64,000 nucleotides of DNA from Prochlorococcus marinus XMU1404 (GTDB taxonomy: Bacteria > Cyanobacteriota > Cyanobacteriia > PCC-6307 > Cyanobiaceae). Below the pieces are notes generated by a model. The model was not told the DNA's origin. It worked only from the letters and a program-made list of their open reading frames with translations, and ran no database searches. The first letter of the stretch is position 1, and each line of letters starts with the position of its first letter. The position numbers and the translations under genes are program-made. Shown piece after piece: positions 43,216 through 53,682 of the stretch. The stretch covers positions 62,001 through 126,000 of the forward strand of contig NZ_JAAORE010000002.1 of assembly GCF_017696175.1 (NCBI RefSeq), read 5' to 3'.

Positions 43216-45378
43216 TTGTCTAAATATTTACTTGAAATAGGAACAGAAGAGTTGCCCGCAAAATTTTCTCATTCTGTTCTAGAGCAATTTAAATCTCTAA
43301 TAGAATTTGAATTGGGTAAAAAGTTAATCAAATTCGAAAATATACTTGTCACCTCTACTCCAAGGAGGATAGTTCTACTTCTAGAGGGTTTAGTCGATTA
43401 TGCTGAAGATAAGATAATAGTAAGAAAAGGGCCTAAAGCAAATTCAGCTTATTTAAATGGTTCTCCTACAAATGCTGCTTTAGGATTTGCTAATAGCTTA
43501 GATATAGATGTAAATGAGCTAGAAATAAAAAATACAGAAAAGGGTGAATTTGTATTTGGAAAGAAAATTGAGAAAGGACTATCAACAAAAATCTCTTTGT
43601 CTTCAATTATCCCAAAATTAGTGAAGAGTCTTCAAGGCCCTCGATTTATGAAATGGGGGGCTGGGAACATAAAATTTTCCAGACCTATAAGGTGGATTGC
43701 CTCAATTTACAATGATGAAATTCTTGATTTTGAATTTGATGAATGTGATCCAAAGATTAAAATAAGTAATAAATCAAAAAGTCATAGGCTAATAAATGAA
43801 GTTTTAAAAGTTCAGAATCCTGATAATTTTTTTGAATTATTGAAACGAAATAGAGTAATAGCTATGAGAAAAGAAAGAAAAGATAAAATTGAAAGTTTAA
43901 TAAATCAGGCATCTAAATCTATAAATCTTAAACCTGACCTTTCAGAAGGATTGCTTAATGAACTAACTGATTTAGTTGAATGGCCAGACTTAATTATTGG
44001 TAAATTTAGTAATGAATTTCTTGATCTTCCGGTTGAAGTTCTTTCAACAGTCATGAAAAGTCATCAGAGATATGTTCCTCTTTTATTGAAAAACAAAAGT
44101 TTTTCTAAATTAGATTTAAGCTCTGAAAAAAATATTAGTACAACTTTCTTCATTATTTCAAATGGTCTTGAAGAATCAAATAATAATATTGCCAAAGGTA
44201 ATGAGAAAGTATTGAGGGCAAGGTTTTCAGATGCAAAGTTTTTTGTAGAATGTGACAAAAAAGTTACTTCAATAGAAAGGAATGAAAAGCTTAAATCTGT
44301 ATCCTATTTGAAAGGATTCGGAAATATTTTCCAGAGGGTAGAGAGAATAGAGGAAGTTACCAAAAAAATTCTTAGATTTTTAAATGATAAGTCTTTGGAA
44401 GAAAAAAAAATAATAGAAGCTGCTAAATATTGTAAAAACGACTTATGTAGCGAAATCGTTTTCGAATTCCCTGAGCTGCAAGGAATAATGGGGGGTAAAT
44501 ATCTTAAATATGAAGGATTTAGTGAGGATGTTTGCTTGGCGGTAGCTGAACATTATTTACCTTCTTTTTATAAAGATGCTTTGCCCTCTTCAGAATATGG
44601 TGCAATAGTTTCTATCGCAGATAAAGTTGAAACTTTAATAAGTATATTTATTTCTGGTAAACGTCCAAGTGGATCATCTGATCCTTATGCCTTAAGAAGA
44701 AATATGAATGGAGTGATTAAAATAATTTGGGACTATGAACTTAATTTACCTTTAGATAAATTATTTAACGAACTTATTGATTTATGGAGAATCGCATTTC
44801 CTAATTTGAACTTCTCAAGAGATGCAGTATTTAATGATTTAAATGAATTTTTAGTTCAAAGGATTGTTAGTCATCTCGAAGAGATATCACTAAGTAAAGA
44901 ATTAATAAAGGCTGTTTGCTCTTCTGATGAATTTTCTCAAAAAAGAGCATTAAATATTGTTGATCTTAAAAATAGGATTAAATCTATTGTTGATTTTCAA
45001 GAAAAGGAAAATTTTATTGAAATCCAGAAGGCAATTACTAGGGTAAGCAAATTAGCTAATAATAGTAATCTTTCAAAGAACGTTCTCTCAACAAGAGATT
45101 ATGTAAACACAAAACTTTTTGAAAAAGATTGTGAATTGAAAGTTTTTGAATTTATTAGAGAATTAGAAAACCTTTTTTCAGTAGGTTATTGCGATTATTT
45201 GGAACTTCTAAATTTGTTCGAGATTAATATAAATACCATCGAGAATATATTTGATAATGAAAAGGGAGTCCTAATAATGTCAGATGATTTAAAAATAAGA
45301 AATAATAGGCTCAATTTGTTGAGCTTAATAAGAAATTATTCTCTAAAAATAGCTGACTTTACACTTTTGAACTCTTAA
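43216..45378 (+). CDS. glyS: Glycyl-tRNA synthetase beta subunit
   Basis: 720 residues with a TTG start; in-frame TGA upstream. The opening LLEIGTEELPAKFSHSVLEQ and RWGAG/KWGAGNIKFSRPIRWI-type motif identify GlyS. Later FPELQGIMGGKYLKYEGF and RPSGSSDPYALRRNMNGVIK support it. It charges tRNA-Gly with GlyQ, which is not in this window. The 3' end overlaps convergently with chlP by 20 bases. Confidence 0.96.
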   Translation: MSKYLLEIGTEELPAKFSHSVLEQFKSLIEFELGKKLIKFENILVTSTPRRIVLLLEGLVDYAEDKIIVRKGPKANSAYLNGSPTNAALGFANSLDIDVNELEIKNTEKGEFVFGKKIEKGLSTKISLSSIIPKLVKSLQGPRFMKWGAGNIKFSRPIRWIASIYNDEILDFEFDECDPKIKISNKSKSHRLINEVLKVQNPDNFFELLKRNRVIAMRKERKDKIESLINQASKSINLKPDLSEGLLNELTDLVEWPDLIIGKFSNEFLDLPVEVLSTVMKSHQRYVPLLLKNKSFSKLDLSSEKNISTTFFIISNGLEESNNNIAKGNEKVLRARFSDAKFFVECDKKVTSIERNEKLKSVSYLKGFGNIFQRVERIEEVTKKILRFLNDKSLEEKKIIEAAKYCKNDLCSEIVFEFPELQGIMGGKYLKYEGFSEDVCLAVAEHYLPSFYKDALPSSEYGAIVSIADKVETLISIFISGKRPSGSSDPYALRRNMNGVIKIIWDYELNLPLDKLFNELIDLWRIAFPNLNFSRDAVFNDLNEFLVQRIVSHLEEISLSKELIKAVCSSDEFSQKRALNIVDLKNRIKSIVDFQEKENFIEIQKAITRVSKLANNSNLSKNVLSTRDYVNTKLFEKDCELKVFEFIRELENLFSVGYCDYLELLNLFEININTIENIFDNEKGVLIMSDDLKIRNNRLNLLSLIRNYSLKIADFTLLNS

Positions 45379-46699
45379 CTTTAATGCCACCCTTTATTGA
45401 ATAATTTTCTAGCATTTTTTCTACTTCCCTATTTTCCCTGACAGCACTATCAACGGGTTTATATCTTTCAGGTGCTAAGGCTTTTCCTCTTAAGATCGAG
45501 CCAAGCGTAAGCATTGTAATTTTAAGTTGCTGTAATGGTTTCATGGAGACAACTTTTTTATATAAGTAACTATCAAAAGTAAGCCTTTGTACATCCATGT
45601 CATCACACATCTCTACAAAGGCTTCTCTCGCAGAATCATTTCTGTAGAAAATATTTTGAAGAATTTCTAATACCTTATAAGTTGTGCCATATTTTTTATC
45701 CCATTTTTTAAGATAGTTTTTTAAATCTTTTTCTGATGGAATTACTTGACCATTTTTTGATGCCTCAACAATTTCTTCAGCACACATTCTCCCGCTTTTT
45801 GCTGCAAAATAAATACCCTCCCCAGAACTCTTGGTGACATAACCTGCTGCATCACCAACCAAAGCCATCCTCCCAACAACTCTTCTGGGTCTTGGATGCT
45901 CAGGGATAGGATGTGCCTCTACCTTTATTACTTCACCATTGACAAGTCTTTTCTTTGCCCTATTTCTTACTCCCTCTTGAAGTCCTTTAATTAATGACTG
46001 ATTCTTTTGCATGGTTCCAGTACCCACTGCAACATGATCATATTTAGGAAATACCCACCCATAAAAATCTGGAGAAACATCAGTGCCTACATACATTTCA
46101 GCAAGATCTTCGTAGTAACTCATTTCTTCTTTAGGAAGTTTAATTCTCTCCTGAAATGCAATAGCAACTTTATAATCCCCTGCATCCATCGCTTTTGCTA
46201 CTCTACTATTGGCTCCATCAGCTCCGATTAGAAGGTCAACAGTAAGCTCCTTAAGCTCTCCTTTTTTGTCTCCATTGGTAAAATCTGAATAGGAGAGTTT
46301 ATAAGGACCTTGATTATTATTACCAGTTTCAATAGAAGTAACTAATCCATTTATTAGTGTTGCTCCAAGATCTGATGCTCTATTCCGCATGAAAGCATCC
46401 ATAACTTCCCTTCTACACATCCCAATAAACTCATTATCGCTTTTCCCATAAACTTTATCTAGGCTTATGTCTACCTCTCTATTTGATGGAGATATCATTC
46501 TCATATGCCTTACTTTTCTATCAATAATTGACTCAGGTAAATCAAATTCTTCTACCATGCAGAGAGGGATAGCTCCTCCACATGGTTTAGCATTATCTAA
46601 TTTTCTCTCGAAGAGCCAAGTTTTTATCCCAGCTTTAGCAAGTATTTCTGCAGCACATGAACCACTTGGACCTCCTCCAATAATAGCTACCCTCAACAT
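45359..46699 (-). CDS. chlP: Geranylgeranyl diphosphate/chlorophyll reductase
   Basis: 446 residues. The FAD-binding GGGPSGSCAAEILA near the N-terminus, the KPCGGAIPLCM segment with a conserved cysteine motif and the later ALVGDAAGYVTKSSGEGIYF are typical of ChlP. It saturates the geranylgeranyl tail to phytyl for chlorophyll and tocopherol synthesis, using NADPH at the thylakoid. The convergent overlap with glyS means the two 3' ends would be complementary RNAs. Confidence 0.95.
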   Translation of the reverse strand: MLRVAIIGGGPSGSCAAEILAKAGIKTWLFERKLDNAKPCGGAIPLCMVEEFDLPESIIDRKVRHMRMISPSNREVDISLDKVYGKSDNEFIGMCRREVMDAFMRNRASDLGATLINGLVTSIETGNNNQGPYKLSYSDFTNGDKKGELKELTVDLLIGADGANSRVAKAMDAGDYKVAIAFQERIKLPKEEMSYYEDLAEMYVGTDVSPDFYGWVFPKYDHVAVGTGTMQKNQSLIKGLQEGVRNRAKKRLVNGEVIKVEAHPIPEHPRPRRVVGRMALVGDAAGYVTKSSGEGIYFAAKSGRMCAEEIVEASKNGQVIPSEKDLKNYLKKWDKKYGTTYKVLEILQNIFYRNDSAREAFVEMCDDMDVQRLTFDSYLYKKVVSMKPLQQLKITMLTLGSILRGKALAPERYKPVDSAVRENREVEKMLENYSIKGGIKVKSSKV

Positions 46700-46812
46700 A
46701 TGAAAAAAAAATAATACTGTATATAAAAACTACATCTTTTTTGCTTATAAAAGTGCATTTCTTAAAATAATAGTTAATATCGAAATATGTTTTCAAGATT
46801 CACCTCTAAATA

Positions 46813-47526
46813 TTGGAACAAAACAAAGATTTAAATCAAATTGATATACCTCTAGCTAAACGAACCCATTTAAATAATCCCAACTCTATTTTATTAAAAA
46901 AATCATTAATATTTTCTCCATTTCTTTTTCTACTTTTTTCTATCTTTACATTGCGATTAATTAGAAATATAGAAATTGGATCTCTTGGTGATCTCAATTT
47001 TCAGGCACAGATAAATCACGACCATAGAATTTTAGGTCATTTACCCTATGCCGAAATTCCTAAGGAGAAATTAGTTTTAATTGCTCCCAATATTGAAGTT
47101 CATATCGATATGCGTGATTCTTTATTAAAGATGAGAGACGAAGCAAAAAACGATGGTATATATTTAGTTTTCTTGAGTGGCTATAGATCAATAAGTTTGC
47201 AAAAAGAAATCTTCTATTCTCTTAAATCTTTTAGAAACCAAGAAGCCGCAGAAAGAGCTAGAGTTTCAGCTCCCCCAGGATATTCTGAACATAGTACTGG
47301 TTTTGCAATTGATATTGGTGATGCTACACAAAGAGAAACAGACTTTGAGACCGAATTCGAAAATACTGATGCTTTTAGATGGTTAAAAAAGAATGCAGCT
47401 AAATTTCACTTTAAGTTATCATTCAACAAAAATAATAAATATATAGATTATGAACCTTGGCATTGGAGATATGAGGGATCAATTGAAGCTTTAAAAGTTT
47501 TTGAAAGTTCAAATAGAGAATTGTGA
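46813..47526 (+). CDS. D-alanyl-D-alanine carboxypeptidase (M15B, VanY type)
   Basis: 237 residues with a forced TTG start (in-frame TAA just upstream). An N-terminal membrane anchor (LIFSPFLFLLFSIFTLRLI) places the domain outside the cytoplasm. Zinc-site motifs: SGYRSISLQKEIF, SEHSTGFAIDIGDA and EPWHWRYEG. It would trim D-Ala from peptidoglycan stem peptides. Together with the VanX-like gene at 40654 the window holds two distinct M15 peptidases. Confidence 0.9.
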   Translation: MEQNKDLNQIDIPLAKRTHLNNPNSILLKKSLIFSPFLFLLFSIFTLRLIRNIEIGSLGDLNFQAQINHDHRILGHLPYAEIPKEKLVLIAPNIEVHIDMRDSLLKMRDEAKNDGIYLVFLSGYRSISLQKEIFYSLKSFRNQEAAERARVSAPPGYSEHSTGFAIDIGDATQRETDFETEFENTDAFRWLKKNAAKFHFKLSFNKNNKYIDYEPWHWRYEGSIEALKVFESSNREL

Positions 47527-47651
47527 TCAGTTCACTTTCTAAATTATTCAATATAAATATTTTTTCTAAGTCTTAAAAAGAAAATTCTCATAATAAGCAT
47601 TCTTTGAGTTAGCCTTGATAAAGTCATCTTCTTTTTATATAGATTTTATAA

Positions 47652-49448
47652 ATGTCATCTTCGATAAAAGAAATTAGGAATGTTGCAATTATTGCCCACG
47701 TCGATCATGGGAAGACAACTCTTGTGGATGCATTGTTATCTCAATCAGGAATTTTTAGAGACAATGAAGTGATTCCTACATGCGTAATGGATTCGAACGA
47801 TCTTGAAAGAGAAAGAGGAATTACTATACTCTCAAAAAATACTGCAGTTAACTATAAAGACACAAGAATAAATATTATAGATACACCAGGACACGCAGAT
47901 TTTGGAGGAGAAGTCGAGAGGGTTCTGGGAATGGTTGATGGCTGTTTGCTTATTGTTGATGCAAATGAGGGACCGATGCCTCAAACAAGATTTGTTTTAA
48001 AAAAAGCATTAGAAAAAGGACTAAGGCCGATAGTCTTTGTTAATAAAATTGATAGACCTAGAGTAGTACCTGAAATAGCAATTGATAAGGTCCTTGATTT
48101 GTTTTTAGAATTAGGAGCCGATGATGATCAATGCGATTTCCCTTATCTTTTTGGGAGTGGCCTATCTGGTTTCGCAAAAGAGGAAATGGAATCTGATAGT
48201 GACAATATGATGCCTCTCTTTGAAGCTATTATTAGACATGTACCGCCTCCAGTGGGCGACTCAAATAAGCCTCTTCAGCTACAAATCACTACTTTAGATT
48301 ATTCTGATTTTTTAGGTAGAATTGTAATTGGAAAAATTCATAATGGAACTATAAAAAATGGTCAGCAAGCTAGTTTAATTAAAGAAGATGGAAAAAATAT
48401 CAAAGGAAAAGTTAGTAAGCTATTAGGATTTGAGGGATTGCAAAGGATTGATATAAATGAAGCATTCGCAGGTGATATTGTTGCAGTTTCCGGTTTTGAT
48501 GACGTCAATATAGGTGAGACCATAGCATGCCCCGATTCCCCTCATCCACTTCCATTAATCAAAGTTGATGAGCCTACTTTAAATATGACTTTTGTTGTCA
48601 ATGATTCGCCATTTGCAGGGAAAGAAGGAAAATTTGTTACTAGCAGACAATTAAAAAACAGATTGGAGAGAGAACTTTTAACAAATGTTGCCCTTAGGGT
48701 CGAAGAAACTGATTCTCCTGACAGATTCTCGGTTTCAGGTAGAGGAGAATTACACTTGGGGATTTTGATTGAAACTATGAGGCGAGAGGGGTTTGAGTTT
48801 CAAATATCGCAACCTCAAGTAATTTTTAGAGAAATTGATAATGTTGAATGTGAGCCTATAGAGACTTTGGTTTTAGATGTGCCTGAAGTATCTGTTGGAT
48901 CATGTATAGAGAAACTTGGCTCTCGAAAGGCAGAGATGAAAAACATGCAGACGAGTTCAGATGGGAGAACTCAATTAGAATTTCTTGTGCCATCAAGGGG
49001 ACTAATTGGATTTCGTGGTGAATTTGTTCGGATAACTAGAGGTGAAGGTATCATGAGTCACTCTTTTTATGAATATAAACCTAAAACAGGAGACTTTGAA
49101 ACTAGGAGAAATGGAGTTCTTATAGCTTTTGAGGAAGGTGTGGCCACATTTTATGCATTAAAAAATGCTGAAGATAGAGGAGTTTATTTTATTAAACCAG
49201 GAGTTAAAGTTTATAAGGGAATGATAATTGGAGAGAATAATCGACCTCAAGATCTTGAGTTAAATATATGTAAAACTAAACAGTTGACTAATATGAGGTC
49301 TGCAGGGGCAGAAGAACTTGATACTTTACAATCACCAGTTGATATTACTCTTGAAAGAGCACTTGAATATATTGGCCCAGATGAAATGTTAGAAGTGACA
49401 CCGGATTCAATAAGGATGAGAAAAATAAATAAGAAGAAAAAATATTAA
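47652..49448 (+). CDS. typA: Ribosome-associated GTPase TypA/BipA
   Basis: 598 residues. The G domain has [15 protein letters not shown] (15-29), the switch I region RERGITIL, the G3 [14 protein letters not shown] and NKIDRP, followed by beta-barrel domains and the BipA-specific C-terminus with [12 protein letters not shown]. It is an EF-G-like translational GTPase that acts in 50S assembly and stress adaptation. It is followed 12 bases later by a DUF309 gene. Confidence 0.96.
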   Translation: MSSSIKEIRNVAIIAHVDHGKTTLVDALLSQSGIFRDNEVIPTCVMDSNDLERERGITILSKNTAVNYKDTRINIIDTPGHADFGGEVERVLGMVDGCLLIVDANEGPMPQTRFVLKKALEKGLRPIVFVNKIDRPRVVPEIAIDKVLDLFLELGADDDQCDFPYLFGSGLSGFAKEEMESDSDNMMPLFEAIIRHVPPPVGDSNKPLQLQITTLDYSDFLGRIVIGKIHNGTIKNGQQASLIKEDGKNIKGKVSKLLGFEGLQRIDINEAFAGDIVAVSGFDDVNIGETIACPDSPHPLPLIKVDEPTLNMTFVVNDSPFAGKEGKFVTSRQLKNRLERELLTNVALRVEETDSPDRFSVSGRGELHLGILIETMRREGFEFQISQPQVIFREIDNVECEPIETLVLDVPEVSVGSCIEKLGSRKAEMKNMQTSSDGRTQLEFLVPSRGLIGFRGEFVRITRGEGIMSHSFYEYKPKTGDFETRRNGVLIAFEEGVATFYALKNAEDRGVYFIKPGVKVYKGMIIGENNRPQDLELNICKTKQLTNMRSAGAEELDTLQSPVDITLERALEYIGPDEMLEVTPDSIRMRKINKKKKY

Positions 49449-49459
49449 TATTTAATTTC

Positions 49460-49828
49460 ATGGATGAAGAAAGTAAAGAATGTTTTAAAGATTCCCTTCA
49501 TACGGCTTTAAATCTTTTTAATAATCATAAATGGTATGAGGCTCATGATGCTTTTGAAGAAATTTGGAATTTTGTTGATGGTGATGAAAGACAAGTCATC
49601 CAAGGGATTCTACAGGTATCTGTCTCACAGTTTCACTTAAGTAAAGGTAATTTAAATGGAGCTACTATTTTGCTTGGAGAAGGTTTGGGGAGAATAAAAA
49701 CTAGAACCAAGATCAATTTAGGTATTGATCTTGAATCTTTCTGCCGATGTTTGGAAGATTTATTGTGGAAATTACAATATAAAGTGAATTTAAATGAGAA
49801 CGATAAGCCTTTTCTGAAACCTCTTTGA
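49460..49828 (+). CDS. DUF309 protein
   Basis: 122 residues, all helical. The family motif is FNNHKWYEAHDAFEEIWNFV, then ERQVIQGILQVSVSQFHLSK and GATILLGEGLGRIK, with two conserved His and Glu positions. It forms a TPR-like bundle; molecular role unknown. Closely behind typA, so likely cotranscribed. Confidence 0.85.
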   Translation: MDEESKECFKDSLHTALNLFNNHKWYEAHDAFEEIWNFVDGDERQVIQGILQVSVSQFHLSKGNLNGATILLGEGLGRIKTRTKINLGIDLESFCRCLEDLLWKLQYKVNLNENDKPFLKPL

Positions 49829-49922
49829 TTAAAATGTACATCTTTACCCTTAAATTAAATTATTTTTTTCTATTTCTTTATTTTTTTCAAGAAAATAAAA
49901 TAATTAATCTTTTTCCAGGAAG

Positions 49923-50651
49923 ATGAACTTAAAAATTCAAAATGTATCCCTTTCGATTAAGGGTAGATTAATAGTAAATGATGTTTCCATAACAGTAAAT
50001 CCTGGAGAAGTTGTAGGTTTGATGGGACCTAATGGCGCAGGGAAAACTACCACTTTTAATCTTGCAGTTGGAAATATAAAACCAGATAAAGGTAAAGTTT
50101 TAATGAATGGTAGAAATATAACCAATCTTCCACTCCCAATAAGATCAAGACTTGGTTTGGGTTATTTAACTCAGGAGGCGAGTATTTTTAGAGATTTAAC
50201 TGTAAAGGACAATATAGATTTAGCTTTACAGAATTCATCTTATAGTCGAGCGGCGGTAAGAAATAGAAGAGAACAATTAATTAATGAATTTAATTTGAAT
50301 AATTTTGTAGATAATTATGGTTATCAACTTTCAGGAGGAGAGAGGAGGAGATGTGAAATAGCTAGAGCACTCTCTGTGGGTAGAAAAGGGCCAAAATATT
50401 TATTATTGGATGAACCATTTGCTGGTATCGATCCTCTAGCTGTTAATGATCTAAAGAGTTTAATTCTTAAATTAAGTAATAGCGGGGTAGGTATTCTTAT
50501 TACAGACCATAATGTGAGAGAGACACTTCTGATTACAAAAAAGTCTTATGTATTAAGTGAAGGAAAAATTTTATCTTATGGATCATCAAGTGAATTAGCA
50601 GATAACTCAATAGTTAAAAAGTATTATCTCGGAGATAATTTCAAACTTTGA
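49923..50651 (+). CDS. lptB: LPS export ABC transporter ATPase LptB
   Basis: 242 residues. Walker A GPNGAGKT at 35-42, the LptB-typical GYLTQEASIFRDLTV with a Q-loop, signature LSGGERRRCEIARAL, Walker B YLLLDEPFAGIDP and the switch ITDHNVRETL are all intact. It powers LPS transport to the outer membrane. lptC and the LptA/F/G genes are not next to it. ccsA follows on the same strand after about 110 bases. Confidence 0.93.
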   Translation: MNLKIQNVSLSIKGRLIVNDVSITVNPGEVVGLMGPNGAGKTTTFNLAVGNIKPDKGKVLMNGRNITNLPLPIRSRLGLGYLTQEASIFRDLTVKDNIDLALQNSSYSRAAVRNRREQLINEFNLNNFVDNYGYQLSGGERRRCEIARALSVGRKGPKYLLLDEPFAGIDPLAVNDLKSLILKLSNSGVGILITDHNVRETLLITKKSYVLSEGKILSYGSSSELADNSIVKKYYLGDNFKL

Positions 50652-50763
50652 AATACCTCAAAAATAAATTAAAACTTAATTATTAAATATTTACTCATAT
50701 AAGTATGTTTTAAATTATTATTTGATTGTTATTGAATTTTAAAACAGGCTTAAACTTCTTGAA

Positions 50764-51693
50764 ATGATATTAAATAATCTTTTTAAAAATATAATTTATG
50801 ACCCGGTTTCAGTGTTAGGTATTCTGGTTTTTTATATTTTATTAATTAACCTACCAATATCTTTGGGTGCAGTTTTCAAAAAAAAGTCTTCTTTTACTGT
50901 ACGATTTCTTACTATCCTAGTGAATTTATTCATAACGCTACAATTACTTTTTAGGTGGATAATTTCTGGGCATTTCCCAATAAGTAATTTGTATGAATCT
51001 CTTTATTTCCTTACTTGGGGGATAATAATTGGACAACTATTGATTGAGAGGGAATACCAATCTCCAATAATTCCCTCAATTGCTATACCCATTGAGTTGC
51101 TGACTGTGTCTTTTGCTTGTTTTGTTTTGCCTGAAGATTTGAAATTATCATCCAACTTGGTTCCAGCTTTAAGATCTAGTTGGTTAATAATGCATGTAAG
51201 TGTCGTAATGCTTAGTTATGCGGCATTAATAATGGGTTCTTTACTTTCAGCTTCTGTTTTGTTCATTAATAGTAAAAAGCCTCTTCAAATAAGAAGTAGT
51301 TCTATAGGGATAGGAGGATTCAAAATTTCTAATAACTATCCTTTAACTGAATTAGTTGATCCTATTGAATTTTCTCATTCAGAAGAATTAGATACATTAA
51401 GTTATCGTTCTATATTGATAGGTTTTGTCCTGTTAACTCTAGGTTTAATTTCTGGTGCGGTTTGGGCTAATGAGGCATGGGGCACATGGTGGAGTTGGGA
51501 TCCAAAAGAAACATGGGCATTTATTTCATGGTTGTTTTATGCTGCTTATTTGCATATGAGAATAAGTAAAGGTTGGCAAGGAAGAAGGCCAGCATTATTA
51601 GCCACTACTGGCTTCTTAGTCGTTTTAGTATGTTATTTAGGAGTTAATTTTTTAGGTATAGGGTTGCATAGTTATGGCTGGATATTTGGGTAA
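50764..51693 (+). CDS. ccsA: Cytochrome c biogenesis protein CcsA
   Basis: 309 residues and about eight membrane segments. The heme-handling WWD domain is present (GTWWSWDPKETWAFISWL), with conserved histidines (SWLIMHVSVVM and LHSYGW) for heme ligation. It is the cyanobacterial and chloroplast type of the system II cytochrome c maturation, partnering with Ccs1 elsewhere. It acts in the thylakoid membrane to attach heme to cytochrome f and c6. Convergent with rpe. Confidence 0.94.
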   Translation: MILNNLFKNIIYDPVSVLGILVFYILLINLPISLGAVFKKKSSFTVRFLTILVNLFITLQLLFRWIISGHFPISNLYESLYFLTWGIIIGQLLIEREYQSPIIPSIAIPIELLTVSFACFVLPEDLKLSSNLVPALRSSWLIMHVSVVMLSYAALIMGSLLSASVLFINSKKPLQIRSSSIGIGGFKISNNYPLTELVDPIEFSHSEELDTLSYRSILIGFVLLTLGLISGAVWANEAWGTWWSWDPKETWAFISWLFYAAYLHMRISKGWQGRRPALLATTGFLVVLVCYLGVNFLGIGLHSYGWIFG

Positions 51694-51715
51694 TTTGTTA
51701 ATCTCGCAGAATATC

Positions 51716-52474
51716 TTATTGAGGTTCTGAAAGCACCTTCCCGTTCTGTGCTTCTTGTGCAACTTTTCTCAAGTCATCACATCCCTCTTTTAATGTTGGG
51801 TAAGCAAACATTCCACTGCCTGCAATAAAACAATTAGCACCAGCATCTGCACATTGTGAAATTGTCCAATTTGCTTTTATACCTCCATCAACTTCAATGT
51901 CGACATTTAGGTTTTTTTCGATAATAAAGTTTCTTATTTCTCTGATTTTACTAAGCATTGTTGGTATATAAGCTTGCCCACCAAAACCTGGATTAACTGT
52001 CATTACTAAAACATGATCAACCATATCCATTATGTTTTTAATCATCTCAAATGGAGTATGAGGATTTAATGCAACAGAAGGAGATCCTCCTAGGTCTCTT
52101 ATTCTTCCAAGAACTCTATGTAAATGAATATTTGCTTCGGCATGAGCTATTACTACTCCTGGTTCACCATTTGCTCCTTTAGTAGCGTTTACATACGATT
52201 CAAGCATGGTTTCACAATTGTATTGACTTACCATTAATTGAGTTTCAAAAGGAACATTACAATATTTCCTGCATGCAGCAATCATTTCAGGACCGAAAGT
52301 AAGATTTGGCACGAAATTTCCATCCATTACATCAAATTGAATTCTATCCACCCCAGCTTTCTCAAGATCTTTCACACATGCCCCCATATTTGCCCAATCT
52401 GCAGGTAAAACAGAAGGAATTATTTGAATTGGTCTATTAACACCAGCTAAATTTTTTTGATTTGACTCAGTCAT
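51716..52474 (-). CDS. rpe: Ribulose-phosphate 3-epimerase
   Basis: 252 residues. It has the TIM-barrel motifs IIPSVLPADWANMGACVKDL, FDVMDGNFVPNLTFGPEM, VLVMTVNPGFGGQAYI and IEVDGGIKANW, with the conserved Asp/His metal site. It interconverts ribulose-5-phosphate and xylulose-5-phosphate, serving the Calvin cycle and the oxidative pentose phosphate pathway. Divergent from glpX across 188 bases; the shared spacer may hold both promoters. Confidence 0.97.
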   Translation of the reverse strand: MTESNQKNLAGVNRPIQIIPSVLPADWANMGACVKDLEKAGVDRIQFDVMDGNFVPNLTFGPEMIAACRKYCNVPFETQLMVSQYNCETMLESYVNATKGANGEPGVVIAHAEANIHLHRVLGRIRDLGGSPSVALNPHTPFEMIKNIMDMVDHVLVMTVNPGFGGQAYIPTMLSKIREIRNFIIEKNLNVDIEVDGGIKANWTISQCADAGANCFIAGSGMFAYPTLKEGCDDLRKVAQEAQNGKVLSEPQ

Positions 52475-52662
52475 TTAATTTTTAAAATATTTAATAAAGA
52501 TACTATATTTAGTTGTTTATTCCTAATTTCAAGTCATGGCCTGATAAAGTAACAGCTGTAAAGAGTTAAAAAAAGCTTACTAGCATAATAATTCTCAAAA
52601 AAAATGTCATTTTTTATGAGATCATACTCTAAACCTTTTAGAAAATCCTCAAAAATTTAATT

Positions 52663-53664
52663 GTGAATCAAACATTAATTCAAGAAATTCTCGAAGTCGT
52701 CGAGCAAGCAGCTATTGCCTCAGCAAAACTTACAGGACTTGGTCAAAAAGATGAAGCTGATGCTGCAGCTGTCGAAGCAATGCGATTGCGAATGGGCAAA
52801 ATTGAAATGAAAGGGAAAATTGTTATTGGTGAAGGTGAAAGAGATGAAGCACCAATGCTTTATATAGGTGAAGAGGTGGGAAGTGGAAGTGGACCAGGGG
52901 TTGATTTTGCAGTAGATCCTTGTGAAGGAACTAACCTTTGCGCAAATAATCAAAGAGGTTCTATGGCAGTTTTAGCTGCCTCTGATACTGGCGGTCTTTT
53001 TAATGCTCCTGATTTTTATATGAACAAATTAGCAGCCCCCCCCGCTGCAAAAGGGAAAGTAGACATTAGAAATTCTGCAACTGAAAACTTGAATATACTT
53101 AGTGATTGTTTAGATCTTTCTATAGATGAACTTACTGTAGTTGTTATGGATAGAACCAGGCATAAAGATTTAATTAAAGAGATTCGAGGGTGTGGTGCAA
53201 AAGTACAACCAATCTCTGATGGTGATGTTCAAGCCGCTATTGCATGTGGTTTCGCAGGGACTGGAACACATTGCTTGATGGGTATAGGAGCTGCTCCAGA
53301 AGGTGTTATCTCCGCGGCTGCAATGAGAGCTCTAGGGGGCCACTTTCAAGGACAACTAGTTTATGATCCAGCAATTGCTCAAACTTCTGAATGGGCTGAT
53401 TACACAAAAGAAGGAAATATAAAACGCCTTAATGAAATGGGTATAACCGATATAGATAAAATCTATGAAGCTAACGAATTGGCCTCAGGAGAAAATGTTG
53501 TTTTTGCTGGTAGTGGAATAACTGATGGATTATTATTTAACGGAGTTAAATTTGAAAGGGATTGTGTTAGAACAAGTAGCTTAGTAATTAGTACATTAGA
53601 TAGTACTGCAAGATTCACAAATACTGTGCATATAAAAGATGGTGCTAAGAGTATCAGCCTTTAA
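52663..53664 (+). CDS. glpX: Class II fructose-1,6-bisphosphatase / sedoheptulose-1,7-bisphosphatase
   Basis: 333 residues with a GTG start. Class II motifs are [17 protein letters not shown], then [20 protein letters not shown] (metal site), AALRAG-like [12 protein letters not shown] and [18 protein letters not shown]. In cyanobacteria this enzyme provides both FBPase and SBPase activities in the Calvin cycle. Upstream is the rpe gene on the other strand; hemA begins 18 bases downstream. Confidence 0.95.
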   Translation: MNQTLIQEILEVVEQAAIASAKLTGLGQKDEADAAAVEAMRLRMGKIEMKGKIVIGEGERDEAPMLYIGEEVGSGSGPGVDFAVDPCEGTNLCANNQRGSMAVLAASDTGGLFNAPDFYMNKLAAPPAAKGKVDIRNSATENLNILSDCLDLSIDELTVVVMDRTRHKDLIKEIRGCGAKVQPISDGDVQAAIACGFAGTGTHCLMGIGAAPEGVISAAAMRALGGHFQGQLVYDPAIAQTSEWADYTKEGNIKRLNEMGITDIDKIYEANELASGENVVFAGSGITDGLLFNGVKFERDCVRTSSLVISTLDSTARFTNTVHIKDGAKSISL

Positions 53665-53682
53665 AAATTTATTTTTAATTTT

